The notes beneath the pieces were generated by a model. That model saw only the letters and a list, made by a program, of their open reading frames with translations. It was not told the origin of the DNA and did not search any database. Shown here one piece after another: positions 47,281 to 59,672 of a DNA stretch of 64,000 nucleotides. The translations under genes were made by a program, and so were the position numbers. The stretch is taken from positions 186,001 to 250,000 of the forward strand of contig CANTUQ010000297.1 of assembly GCA_947683425.1 (NCBI GenBank), in the 5' to 3' direction. The stretch's first letter is position 1. Every line of letters begins with the position of its first letter. The stretch is from Excoecaria cochinchinensis. Lineage: Eukaryota > Streptophyta > Magnoliopsida > Malpighiales > Euphorbiaceae.

Positions 47281-48222
47281 GGTTATGTTTGGTAAGTGCT
47301 ATTGTAATGTAATGTAATTAATTACAATATAATTAAAAATGTAATTAATTTTTTGCCTGTTAATATAAAATTTTTATATTGTAATGTAATGCTAAATATA
47401 TTTGTAATTTTCAATATATTTACTAATGAATTTGTTAATTCTTAAAATTTGATAGTATATATCATTACAATACAATTTTCATTAAACGTCTTATTTTCTA
47501 ATTCTCATCTCGCTGGTCTTTCTCTTATCTCTATTGCTGTCACAGCTACTATAATAACCTAAAATTCGGTAAATCATGAATAATATTTTTTCGGGCATGA
47601 ATAGTGTCACCCGAGATGAAAAGTACTATCCGGAAGCAAAAAATATTTTTTGTGATCATTGGCAAATACTATTTATGACAAGTCCGATAAAAAAATTTGA
47701 GGTGAAATTGAGGTTAAATAAATCATTAAAAATAAAAAATAAGTTAAAGTTCGATTTAAATAGTAATATAAGTTTGACTGAATTTTGTCAGGACCTAAAA
47801 AGTGTTAGACACTTCTGAAAAATTATTTGATCACATAGACTCACCCTAACTAATATGGAGAATTATTTGGTAATAAAAAAAATTAATTTTACAGTAATAC
47901 AAAAAAATGAGTTATCAAACCAATAAAAATATATTGGATTGGAAAACGGTGTCTGATTGATACGTAAATATTCATGTAATTTAAAAAATATTTTTCTATA
48001 ATTATGAATACATTTTTATAAGGAATTATATTTCAATATATATATATAATCTAATCAAACATGAGAATGTATTAATATTTACATTACATTATTAATTCAA
48101 CAAAATATAGTAATATAATCATAATCATAATCATAATTACATTCCATTCCATTCCATTATATTTTTTAATCTATTATATTTCTCATTATATTAAGTTACG
48201 TTACATCATACCAAACATAACT
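47281..48222. mobile_element. DNA transposon with GTTATGTTTGG ends, possibly PIF/Harbinger-like
   Basis: The ends GGTTATGTTTGGTA and TACCAAACATAACT are inverted repeats and are flanked by TTA on both sides (47278-47280 and 48223-48225), the 3-bp duplication typical of PIF/Harbinger elements. Interior sequence 'taatgtaatgtaatt' on the left is mirrored at the right ('attacattccattcc'). No transposase. An unrelated segment is nested at about 47553-47975. Confidence 0.65.
47553..47975 (+). mobile_element. Nested single-unit copy of the LTR-like repeat found at 52.8-54.7 kb
   Basis: It matches one unit of the tandem array at 52851-54360: 'catgaatagtg', 'gatcattgg', 'gaggtgaaattgag', 'cgatttaaatagtaa', 'acttctgaaaaatta' and the closing 'aataaaaatatattggatt' occur in the same order. 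It interrupts the transposon at 47281-48222 and so is younger than it. Confidence 0.65.
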
Positions 48223-48225
48223 TTA

Positions 48226-49129
48226 GTTCTAAGAAATCTGAGGCAGTTAGTATTCGTGATGCTCCCCGAAGGTGAGAATTAGATTTGATGTTCATGTTTT
48301 GAAAGTGCAACTAGGCTTCTGAACGAGAAGGGAATAGCGGACACGACCGACTAGACCCAGGGCTTTGGAAAGTTCAAGCTCAGCCCAATTACATTTGTGG
48401 AGCTGTGGGTGCCACTGCTGCTCCAGTTTATTAATTTTTAGGACTTGTGCTTGCACTTAGCTCCAAGCTCGCTCCTGTGAATTGAGTTTGTGAAATTTTT
48501 TTTCTTATCAATTATAGTTCAAAGAGTTGAAAATTTAGATCAGAATCGAATCCCACCCTTTCCGATTCTAAAGTGATATTACTTTTTTTTTTTTTCAAAT
48601 TAAATGTGTACGGATTAAGTTTAAAGAAATGATTTTTTTTTGGTATAATCATTTTTTTATTATAGATTTTTTTTATAATAATAAAGAAGTCAGATTCAAA
48701 TGTTAAAATATATCATTAAGTCTTTTATTTATTTATTTTTTAAGAAAAGAAATATGCAATCATAAAACTCAATCGAGTTGAATTGAATTGGGGTCTCGAA
48801 TTCTCGAGTCTGCTCCAGCTTAACTTTAACATTGTGTTGATGGCACGCCACTATATTGCACCTGTAACTGTAACTTAAAGAAAACTTGGGCATGGACGAT
48901 GTTATAAAATGGTGAAATAAGATGTGATTCCTTGGAAGTTAAAAATTAATCATATGACATATGTTAAAACTCATGACAAGTGTTAAAGAACTTCTCTTTA
49001 TCTTTTCCATTATTTACATGACATGTATCTATTTCATATTTTATAATATCACATGTTTTAATTGCAAAAGGTGGAAAAAATAAAAGAAGTTAATAAAAAG
49101 AAAGTGTTTAGCATTCTCTAAATTTAATT
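48226..49129. other. Intergenic DNA
   Basis: A mixed-composition patch at 48240-48480 contains no sustained reading frame or RNA gene that I recognise. The remainder is AT-rich. Confidence 0.45.
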
Positions 49130-49453
49130 TGGCAAAATTTATGAAAATAGTTTTTTCATGGAAAAAGTTGTATTTCAAAAAGTTGTATGTCGAAAAGTGC
49201 ATAACTGTTTAGTAAATAAAATTTAAAATAACTTATAAAATTAAAAACAGTTATCAACTGTTTGGTAAATAATATGATTAAAAATAATTTTTTAGAATAA
49301 AAGACAAAAAATGACATATATAAATTTTAACATACTATAATTAAAATTTTACAAAAAATAATAATTACTTTCACTTATTTGTACTTTTTTATTTTACTAA
49401 ACTATTAAAATCATATATTTTTATATATAATTAAATAAGAATAAATATAACAT

Positions 49454-49552
<99 letters not shown>

Positions 49553-49836
49553 AGAATAAATTTTTCTTTTTCTCTAATTTTTAATTGGTATATATAGATA
49601 GTTTAATTGTAATTATAAAAAAAAATAAGGGACATTTTTGTCTAAATGATAAAAAAACTAGCTTTTTTGAAAAGTTAAAAATAAACTTTCCTAGACAGCT
49701 TCAATTTTTTACTTTTTCCAACAACGTGATTTTTTCACTTTTTAGATAATTGATTTTTTTAAAATTACCGTATATAATCAGCTTTTAATCAAATAATAAG
49801 CTTTTTAGCCTCTCATAATCAATACCAAACAGGCAC
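49130..49836. mobile_element. Non-autonomous DNA transposon, family 2, copy B
   Basis: Collinear with 15761-16507 over most of its length. The ends TTTGGCAAAATTTATG and 'aataccaaac' are imperfect inverse complements. Expansion of a TA run within it makes up the size difference. Target duplication unclear. Confidence 0.6.
49466..49550. repeat. TA dinucleotide microsatellite, about 42 units
   Basis: An uninterrupted TA run of about 85 bp inside the transposon copy. It corresponds to a short TA run in copy A near 16100. Confidence 0.95.
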
Positions 49837-50018
49837 TAACTCATTGTGCTAATTAAGCAGCAAACGGCTAGAATCCACCAAAAGTATACTCCAAGACTTT
49901 TGGAGCAAGCTAAAGACAGATACAATTCAAAACCAGCGCAATTGTCTAAATGGTTGACATTGGGTGCTAAACAACTTTGAAAAGAACTCGCGTTAAATCC
50001 TAATAATAAGAGGCGAGA

Positions 50019-51549
50019 TTATGATTGGACAGCCTTAGCCATGCCAAAGGCAGCAGCAGATGCCATGGCACCAATAAGGGCAGTTTGCAAGGCACTTCTA
50101 AAGGGTTTGTTGCCTGTAAAATAGCCCTTGGCATACCCAAATATCAACAACGCCACTATGGTTACAATAACAGATGCGACCACAGCATCCTGAGCTCTTT
50201 GAATGAACATGTAAGGAATTAGTGGTACTAACCCACCCAATATGTATGCAATTGCAATGGTTACTGCACTCTCTACTGCTCTTCTTGGATCTGGCTTCTC
50301 CAGTCCCAGCTCAAACCTGCATCCATTATCAGATTCCTTCACTTCTTGTTTGGGTTACTTTCAAATTTTACCTTCTTATGTTACAATTTTTTTTTTCACA
50401 ATGGTTCCGACTTGAGATTTTATGGCCCCAAAATGATAACAGTATCACTAAACTAGACCTTATTAGTTCTTGTGATACAATCTGACCGACTCAACAAATT
50501 GAGCCAACCATGGAAAATCAACTGGTTTTCAAATTCAATGAAGCATAATCAAGAAAATTAATACACAAACAAACAGAGGTTCCAGTAGAACTGGAAAATG
50601 ATTCAGTAAGCTAAAAAGTTATTGTATATATTAAAGACTTAAAGTCAAATTAATCGTGGTGTTTAAAGATGTTGTGATATTATATATGACATCATTAATT
50701 TGTGATGTCTCCCTACAATAAGGGCCACTTGTGTTCGTCTTCATCTGATGGTGGATACAACTGTTCATGGTGATGGTTTTTGGTACTATTATTTTTAATT
50801 TATTATTGTATTTCAAAATAAATTGGTGATAATCATAGTTAAAAATGCAATTACACCGAGAAGGAATTTCAGAAAAGAAAAAGATAAACAAATTAATGAT
50901 TGTTAATAATATGTTAGGAAAATTGATAAAACTTACTTCATCATGAAATCAAGCCATGCTTGAGGCTTTTTTCTAAGAGCATTAACCACAGGCTCATATT
51001 CATGTGGCTCTATTCCATAGTGTGCTAATATCTCTGCTACCTCAGCCGCCTCTGCATTCAAATTAAATCAATTCATTTTCTTTTTTTTTAATAATCAATA
51101 TAAAAAACAAACAAACAAACCAAGATTTTCAGAAAATATTATAAACCTGTATCAGGAACATCGACAATTTCTTCTTCTTCTCTCTTGAGTTCCCTCGCAT
51201 AATGATCCGCCTCGCTCTTAGCGGCAAGATACCTGCACAAATCCAACTGTTCGTAATTTTTGTTATAGAAATAAAGAAAAAACAGAGAAAAAAAAGTTCA
51301 TTAATACCCTCCGAGTCCCATGGAAATCGCACCAGCGGCGACTTCCGCAACACCGGCGGTGAGGACGATGGAAGAAGTGGCATTAGCGCCGGACAAACCG
51401 GCGGCAAGAGCGAAAGGAACGGTGAGACCGTCAGATACTCCGATGATGATATCTCGGACAATCTCTCCGGCGGTGAAGTGGCGCTCCTTGTGATGGTTGA
51501 GCAGGTGTTGCTTCTCCGGCTCTAGATTAACTTGGATTGAAGCAGCCAT
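50019..51549 (-). CDS. VIT1: Vacuolar iron transporter 1, copy 1
   Basis: Four exons, 51549-51308, 51232-51147, 51051-50937 and 50316-50019, give 741 bp and 246 aa (Arabidopsis VIT1 has 250). GT-AG borders throughout. The first exon carries 'HFTAGEIVRDIIIGVSDGLTVPFALAAGLSG', the first transmembrane pair of the CCC1/VIT1 family with its conserved Asp and Met-rich exit region 'ISMGLGGYLAAKSEADHY'. Exons 2-3 encode the cytosolic Glu-rich metal-binding helices ('LKREEEEIVDVPDTEAAEVAEIL'), then 'FMMKFELGLEKPDPRRA'. Exon 4 has three further membrane segments ending 'AKAVQS'. The family exchanges protons for Fe2+ and Mn2+ to load vacuoles. All family landmarks are present with no break. It has a tandem paralog 3.6 kb upstream in its own sense. 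Confidence 0.94.
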
Positions 51550-52803
51550 TGTAAAAAGCAACCGACTGATGGAAGCGAAAACAAAACAAAAGCTTTGAAT
51601 ATATGAATGGCTGTCGTTTTGCAAATAAAGGAAGTGTTTGATGTATTTTGCATTTGGATTTAGATACCATGGGGACCAAGCATTTGGTATATTCTGTGTT
51701 CACATGGGGAATTTGGCCTTATTTACTGCATTTCATACCTATACCATTCTGTCAGTCCTCAGTTTTTTAATTTTTTACTATTAACTCCCTAAACTTTTAT
51801 AAATCATAAATCAAATTACATTATTCAACAAACATAAAAATATTTTATAATACCATATAGTTTTATGTAACGAAACCATTCGTACGTAGCACACGATCAC
51901 AACGAGTTGTTTTAAAAAGATTCTACATCTTAGTAATCTTATGGACCCGATTTTGAATAGTTTTCAGATTATTTAACTGATAATTATAAATGACCAATCA
52001 AAATAAATGGCCTTAGTTACTAATAATAATTTAAGGTTGAGAAGTCAAGGACAACTGACAATCAGATATCTCTGAGATATTTACCTTTCTAATAACGCAC
52101 ACGACCAATTTTCTGCCTTTCCCTCTCCCAATCATAGCAAGGTAATTACTAACAAAAGCTGAACACAGCTGGTCATAGCTTGAAATTTTGTAACGACCAT
52201 CTTGCCTCGATAAACCTAAATGCTAGCAGTAAGGGGAATAAATCCGCTGTTGCTAAATATTAGGATCATCTGGTCCTTAAAAGTAAACCTAATAAATGGG
52301 AGGGACATTTTCGCAAAGAAAATAATAAATTTGTTAAAAGAGAGGGTTTCGAGAAGTAAGAATTGCTCTCTGTATCTAAGAGGCCTACCAATTTGGTTTT
52401 TTGGTTAGTGCTCCGTTAATGTTTCCTCATTTATGATCTTCTCTCATTAATTGCAAAATTTTTGGGTCTCAAGGACCCTTTACCTCAAAAACCCCTTTAC
52501 CAATTTGATTTTTTTTTTTTTTTACACTACCAATTTGATTTTTTTTTTTTCACTGGAACTGTTAGGAGTATTAAAAAATGGTGTAACCCATTCAAACAGT
52601 TTAATTTAACCCCATCTAATTATTTTTTTTCATAATTTTAATAGATTATAATAACCCATATGACCTATTTTAAAATTTAAAAAATATTATATGGGTTATG
52701 GGTTATTATATAATCCAACCAATTAATTCATCTAATTATTATATTGACTCTAATTATTATTTATATTAAAATATTTAGCATATTTAAACTTGTATACTTA
52801 TCA
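51550..52803. other. Upstream region of VIT1 copy 1
   Basis: It holds the 5' UTR and promoter of the minus-strand VIT1 copy, then AT-rich DNA. 'caatttgattttttttttttt' is repeated at about 52501 and 52530. No other gene. Confidence 0.5.
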
Positions 52804-54708
52804 TGTAATGCCCAAAATTTCAGTTTTCGTAAATATTACTTCTTGGGTCATGAATAGTGACATCAGGGTGAAGGAAACTACCCGAAATTAAAAAATATTT
52901 TATTCGATCATTGGAAAGTACAATTTATGAGGTGTCCGATAATATAATTTGAGATGAAATTGAGTTTAAATAAACTCTCTCGATTTAAATATTAAAGGCA
53001 GTTGACTAAATTTTGACTGAATTTGAAAAAAATGCTATATATCTCCAAAAAATTATTTTAATACATGAACTCACTACAAATATTGTAAGGAAATTTTTGG
53101 AAGTGAAAAATTAATTTTTGGATGACTTTCGGGCCGTGAATAGTGACATCGAGCTGAATGATACCATTTGAAGTCAAAAAATATTTTATTCGATTATTGG
53201 AAATTACATTTCATGAGGAGTCCGATGGTATAATTTAAGGTGAAATTGAGTTTAAATTAGGGCTCAAAAGTTAAAAATAAAAATAAGATGCTATTCGATT
53301 TAAATACTAAAGGCAGTTGACTAAACTTTGACCAGACTTGGAAGAAATGCTAGAAACTTCTGAAAAATTATACTAACACATGGATTCACTTCAAATAATG
53401 TAAGGAAATTTTTGGAAGTAAAAAATTAAGTTTTGTATAACTTCCGTGCTGTGACATCAGGGTGAATAATACCATTCGGAATTGAAAAATATTTTATTTG
53501 ACCATTGAAAAGTGCAATTTATGAGAAGTCTGAGTGAATAATTTAAGGTGAAATTGAGTTTAAATATGCCATTAAAAATCAAAAATAAAAATAAGACGCG
53601 ATTCAATTTAAATAGTAAATGCAGTTGACTAAATTTTGATTGGATTTAGAAAAAATATTAGAAACCTCCAAAAAAATTATCCTAACATACGGACTCACTA
53701 CAAATAATGTAAGGAAATTTTTGGAAGTGAAAAATTAATTTTTGGATGACTTTCGGACCGTAAATAGTGACATCGAAGTGAATGATACAAACCGGAGTTG
53801 AAAAATATTTTATTTGATCATTAGAAAGTACAATTCATGAGAAATCCGAGTGTATAATTTAAGGTGAAATTGAGTTTAATAAACTCTCAAAAATAAAAAA
53901 TAATAAGAAGCGATTCGATTTAAATTGTAAAGGCAGTTGACAAAACTTTAACCAGATTTGGAAGAAATGCTAGAAACTTCTAAAAAATTATACTAATACA
54001 TGGACTTACTCCAAATAATGTAAGAAAATTTTTGAAAGTAAAAAATTAAGTTTTGTATGACTTCTGGGCCATGACATCAGGGTGAATAATACCATCTGAA
54101 ATCGAAAAATATTTATTTTACCATTGGAAAGTACAATTTTCAAGGAGTCCGAGTCTATAATTTGAGGTGAAATTGAGTTTAAATAATTCCTCAAAAGTAA
54201 AAAATAAAAATAAGAAGCGATTCGATTTAAATAGTAAATGCAGTTGACTAAACTTTGATCGGGTTTCAAAAAAATAATAAAAACCTCCGAAAAATTATCC
54301 TAACACATGGAGTCACTCCAAATAATGTAAGTAAATTTTCGAAAGTAAAAAATTACTTTTTGAATAATACAAAAAAATAAATTATCGGACCGATAAAAAT
54401 TTATTGAATCGAGAAACGACATCATTTTGACCCTAAATGGTCACTCCGATACTGTTGAAACATTGGTTTTTAAGTAGTCACTTCGATAGATTTTGGATTT
54501 TTGTGCTCCGAAAATTTCAAATGGATATTACCAGTGGCAAAATTATAAATTTAAGTGGCAAAAAGGTAACATGATGTTGTAAGATAAGGGACAAAATGAT
54601 AATTTTGTAAGCAAATCGTAACTGGAGGGCAAAATGGTAAATTATGTGGTTAAAAATGACAATTTGATAATAAAAGTGAATTTGTCGCCAAATATTTAAG
54701 CTGTGACA
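52804..54708 (+). mobile_element. LTR-like sequence with internal tandem array
   Basis: Starts TGTAATGCCC, a common opening of plant LTRs, and may end at TGTGACA (54702-54708). No primer site, coding region or target duplication is seen, so it would be a solo LTR; the right limit is tentative. Most of it is the tandem array described separately. Confidence 0.45.
52851..54370. repeat. Five tandem units of about 290-315 bp
   Basis: Unit landmarks (gtgacatc words) lie at about 52857, 53143, 53451, 53767 and 54071, giving spacings of 286, 308, 316 and 304 bp. Each unit runs through 'aaaaatattttattcgatcattgg', 'aatttaaggtgaaattgagttta', 'gcagttgactaaa' and 'aatgtaaggaaatttttggaagt' style words with moderate divergence. 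Units 2 and 4, and units 3 and 5, look most alike, which would suggest a two-unit higher-order step. Confidence 0.9.
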
Positions 54709-55167
54709 TTGAAAAAAAAATCTCAACAGTTCAAGTCCAGACATGAATTGTCAAATATGATGGCTTATTAATTTATTATTATTAATTGTATTTTTCCACT
54801 GGTTTTTTTAATTATTATTTTTTACAGTAATACGCAGAGTAGTGATTTCATGCGTCAAATATGAAGCGTTGAATCAATATTACATTTTTATCCGACAATT
54901 CATATCATCGCATACCAAATTCCAACCCCTTTTATAGTCAAACAAAGATAAGCATCATGAAAAAATAAAAGTCCAGAGGTAACTTACAAAGCTATTTTAA
55001 AAGCACAATTATCTTTTAATTGCAGCAAATTAGATAGAACTATAGGTGGGAATCAGATAATTCATTGTGCCTAGCAAATGATGATTTTTTTTGGATAATT
55101 CCTAGCAAACTGATGGTAGTAGCATAGAGCACATAAAATTACAATTCTACATTAAAACTGGGAAAAA
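54709..55167. other. Spacer downstream of VIT1 copy 2
   Basis: AT-rich DNA and the likely 3' UTR of the minus-strand VIT1 copy ending at 55168. Nothing else is recognised. Confidence 0.5.
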
Positions 55168-56152
55168 TCAAAGTCGGAAAAGCTTAGCAATGGAATAAGC
55201 AGCAGCAGAAGCAATGGCACCAATGAAGGCAGTTTGAATAGCACTCTTGAAGGGTTGGCTACCAGTAAAATAACCCTTAACAAACCCAAAGATTAGGAGT
55301 GCTAATATGGTAATTATTACAGAAGCAAACACAGCTTCTCTGGCCAATGGAAAAACCATGTATGGTGAAAGTGGTATCAATCCACCCACAATGTATGAAA
55401 CTGCTATTGTCATTGCACTCTGCACAGCTCTCATTGGATTTGGTTTCTCCAATCCTAGCTCAAACCTGCATTCATAATTTCCAAATCAAAACCCTGTATA
55501 CACTACATGCTGAGAAGTCGAAAGAATTAATTACCTCATCATGAAATGAAGCCAATGTTGAGGGTTTCTCCTTAGAGCATTAATTACAGGCTCATATTCG
55601 TGTGGTTCAACTCCATACTCTGCTAATATATCTCCACATTCAGCAGCCTCTGCAGTTAAACCACGATCTCAAACCTTAATTAACAATGTTTTTATTCATT
55701 TAACAAAGTGTTAGCGATTTAAACACAACGTTGAGAAAAGGAAAAACACCAAACCTATATCAGGAACATTAACGATCTCTTCTTGTTCTCTTTTTAGTTC
55801 TCTCATGTAATGATCAGCTTCACTTTTGGCTGCCAGGTACCTGCATATATATATAATTTCAGCTCTGAGTTAAGATTTGATATTGGAAGGTAAAAATGTT
55901 TTAAAATTTAAATAATTACCCGCCAAGTCCCATGGAGATGGCACCGGCGGCGACTTCAGCAATGCCGGCAACGAGAATGATACTGGAAGAAACATTGGCG
56001 CCGGACAATCCGGCGGCGAGGGCAAAAGGGACGGTGAGACCATCGGAGACACCAATGATGATGTCACGAACAACTTCACTGGATGTGAAGTGCTTCTCTT
56101 CATGTTCTCGTAAAAGCAATTTCTGCTTCTCTGCGTACCCATTTTCTGCCAT
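55168..56152 (-). CDS. VIT1: Vacuolar iron transporter 1, copy 2
   Basis: Exons 56152-55920, 55840-55755, 55649-55535 and 55465-55168 total 732 bp, 243 aa. Exons 2, 3 and 4 are exactly the same lengths (86, 115, 298 bp) and phases as in copy 1; exon 1 is 9 bp shorter because of a trimmed N-terminus. All family landmarks are present: 'VVRDIIIGVSDGLTVPFALA', the Glu-rich metal-binding helices 'LKREQEEIVNVPDIEAAE', 'FMMRFELGLEKPNP', and three C-terminal membrane segments. Introns are much shorter than in copy 1. Sequence divergence is clear in the C-terminal membrane half (for example 'VSYIVGGLIPLSPYMVFPLA' against 'IAYILGGLVPLIPYMFIQRA'), so the duplication is old enough for altered expression or metal preference. 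Predicted vacuolar membrane protein. Confidence 0.94.
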
Positions 56153-59100
56153 TTCTGATATATATTTATTAATGAAGCCTTTGTTTCTTAATGCTCTGTT
56201 TATCTGGTTTGAGAATGCAGAGAATTGAGGGCTTTATATAGAAAGAAAAGTAAGGATTTTTAATTTTTATTTTATTTTAAAAAAACTAACTAATTAATTA
56301 AAGTGGGTGTGTGTATGCACATTATGCCATAGAAAAATAAAAATATAATTGGACTATAAAGTGATTATTCCTTGATATTGTGTCCAATTCCAGTTATTAA
56401 CCAATATGAAAATTATAGTGTTAGAAAGATAGCTGATAATTGAGATTGATTAAAATTTTAATATAAGATATGAATTTAATCTATATTACAAATATGTATA
56501 TTTAAACCATCCATATGTATATTGTTGAACCAATGTAATTCAGCGAAACAATCACGATACTGAATTATTAGTAATTAAAAGTGAGCTTCCAAAATACATT
56601 TAAAAAAAAAAAGATTCTATTGGGCGTGTGGTTGGCACAAGTCTATGCCAACGAAAAAGCCACTGAAAATGGACTGAATTGAAAACAGAAAAGAGGAAGA
56701 AGACAAACAAAGAATACTATCAATATCCCACAATCCTCCATAGGCTATACGGGTCAGAGTTTGGTAGCAGAATCGTGCTTACCACAAGCCTTGTCTCCTA
56801 CTGAGTAAATTGAAATAGGAAATGGGAAAAATTGAAATAATTTATTTTATTGGACATAATTACTATATTCATCTCCTACTACCAGAAATTGGCCATGTGC
56901 CTCATCAAGGATAATGATGACTGTTACTTCTTGAAATTAATCTTGTTTTAGTTAAACATTAATTTAGTCTGACTCTGTATCAAAACTTTAAGATACAAGT
57001 TCAAATCCTAGTATCATCTTGTAATTAATAAAATAAAATTAAACCTATAAACTGATTTAGGTATACCATTAATTAGTAGATATTCAAGTAATTAAATTTA
57101 GGTCCAATCCAAGCATGGATTATCACCATACTCAGCATATAAGAAAATGAGATGATTTTATTTTGGCTCCAATTGGAAGCCATAGCAGTAGGTATTTATA
57201 TGCTGAATTGGTAAATAAATATCCTTTAACCTTCTTGGGTTAGGACCTAACCTAACCCAACTTTTTCAGTTAAAAAGAAGACACTTTCTTTTTCTTAAGG
57301 TACAATACAATTATTTGCCTACTCCAAAACAACAATACCTGAAACACTAACCATTAAATATGTCTTCCAAATATGTATTTATTAAATTTAGGTTAGTGTC
57401 CTTTAATAGAAAATGAAAATTTTGTGAATTACATGCAATTCAAATAGTTAAAAATCTGTATATTTTTTTAATTGTTAGAGTCGAATTTCACTTTTTTTAA
57501 AAAAAAAAAATATAATCATATAAATATATATATAAAAAAAATAGAAAATCTTAAATTTATTTTTCAATCACCTTATAATTTCAAGTGGTTGGAAAATTTA
57601 TTTTTTTATATAAACTTTTGGACTCTAGTCTTGTTAGTACAGTAAATTAGTACTAAAATATTTTTATTTTCAATGAAAAAAAGGCCTTAATTAAATATGA
57701 AGAAGACACCTCAGAAGAATATTTGTGTGAAAAAAATAAAAGAATAAAAAGAAAGATGTGGGCAGCACACGCCTCCCCTGATATAAAAGGTATGCAAGAT
57801 TCAAAAAATCCCAACTGGTCCAATACAGCCCACTCATGGCTACCCACTCTCCATCCCGCACGCATTTTTCTTTATCATTCTTTTCACTTTTGAATATTCA
57901 TTCGTCTTTTTCTTATATGAATTGGAGTAATTGTTTTATTTCACTTCCACTATCATTCCTAATTCAAACAATTAAATGTCCAAATCAATCACCCAATCCA
58001 TTGAAGTAGAAAAAAAAAAAAAGAAGCAAATTTGCAGCTTTTGCTATCCTACTACTATTATTATTATTATTATTATAAAAATTAGAAATTAAGAGTTCCT
58101 GAATGGATCCCAATCCATATAGTTCTCCTCCTGGTTTGAAAACACTAAATACAGGATATTGGAATCTGACTCAAAGTATGGTCTACTTCACTATATGCAA
58201 ATATTACCATAAAAATGTATTATTGTTGATCAGTATATATGTGGCTATATGCTTGTAAAATGAAATTTCTTTTTTCCATACTCACCCCTGCTGAATGGAC
58301 AATTCTTCATTTTAACCCTTGCAGTTTAAGCAACTAGTTTTATACATGTAGAAAGCTAAGTTGAGAACATCATTTTCATTACTGTACTGATCATATGTTA
58401 TGTACTGTTAAATTTCTCTTCAATTGCACGCACTTTATAAAAGTGAGAAAGTGGATACATAATATAATAATTATGTGGAATTATACCCTCTGCCATAATT
58501 ATTTGGCCTTATGGTTGAATCCTTGAAATTCGTTAGTAAATGGGTTTGTTTGGCAAGCTCCTAAAACTAAATTCAGTCCCCTTCAAAATAATGCTATGGA
58601 CGTGTGCTTATTGTTTATTATTCCATACTCTTTTTTTCCAAAGGAGTAATTGGATATCTAATTTTTTATTAATTAGATATCTCAAATTTAAATATTAAAT
58701 ATAAATTATTTTTAAATACTCGAAGTAAAAAATAAATTTAAATATTAAATATAATTTTTTTTTAAATTTTTCGGGAATTTGAAATGATTTGGCATGTGTT
58801 TATCAAGTAGTCATTAATTGAGTGAAGACAAAAAAAGAGAGTTGTTTGATGATGTTTGATACTGCTAATTATGCTAAGAATCAATTTGGTCCAATTCCCA
58901 AGTCTTGGGTTATAAATAGAAGAGGGAGTGGGTGCATTTTATAAATAAGTCCAGTTGTGAATGCAATGAATGGTATTTGGTGGGGATGTTTTGTTTTTTT
59001 AGGCCTATGGCAAGCACGCGCCCCCCTCCCCAAAAACTAATAAATAAACATTAATAGACAGCTCTGCACGTAATCACTATTGTTTTCTTGACCCTATAAA

Positions 59101-59239
59101 CCACACACTCACGGCTTCCATTTTACCTGGTTTAATATAATAACACACTGCATAAAAAGCTTAGCTTTCCTCTCGTGGGCTTTCAACTTTAGTTTATCAA
59201 AAGTCGGCCCAACCATCATACCTCAAACCCTATAATTAT
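56153..59239. other. Intergenic DNA upstream of VIT1 copy 2
   Basis: The first few hundred bases should hold the VIT1 5' UTR and promoter. The remainder is AT-rich with an ATT microsatellite at about 58051-58076 and long A runs. Open frames such as 57653-57865 have no family resemblance. No RNA gene recognised. Confidence 0.5.
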
Positions 59240-59672
59240 AAGGGATCTTTACATAATTATACAGAAAATAAAAAAAATTAACAAAAATAAAATATGATTT
59301 TCAAAATATTTCAATCATACAATATTTTTAAATTTCATTTTCGTTTATACCATTTTGTTTTTCAAAAATATCACTTTTAGTTGAACATAAAACAAAAACA
59401 TCAAATTCTTGCTTTCCTCTTTTTTCTTTCTATTTCTCACATCTGCAGCTCATTCTCACTCTCACATTCCTACTGATTTCTAAATCACCGAGCAACAATC
59501 CTCAGTTCCCATTGCCAGCTTAAAGAAAACTTAACTGGTAAGAATTTTTTCGCCTTTGTCTTTAACATTTATGAACTTTTTGTTGTAACATCACATCAAA
59601 TTTTAGGGTTTCGTTTCACTTCGATCTCATTATTTTTACTTGATTCAAGCTTCATGTAGATTTCCGTTTTAG

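Noticed and set aside
47029..47295. 88-codon open frame downstream of HSFA8
   Set aside because: No family resemblance; it runs into the end of a transposon and is likely chance in 3' flanking DNA.
51129..51525. Open frames of 107-110 codons overlapping VIT1 exon 1
   Set aside because: They are alternative frames of the conserved VIT1 coding sequence, which is supported by splice sites and a paralog with the same structure.
57653..57865. 70-codon minus-strand open frame
   Set aside because: No conserved motif, no splice context and no plausible UTR; composition similar to flanking DNA.
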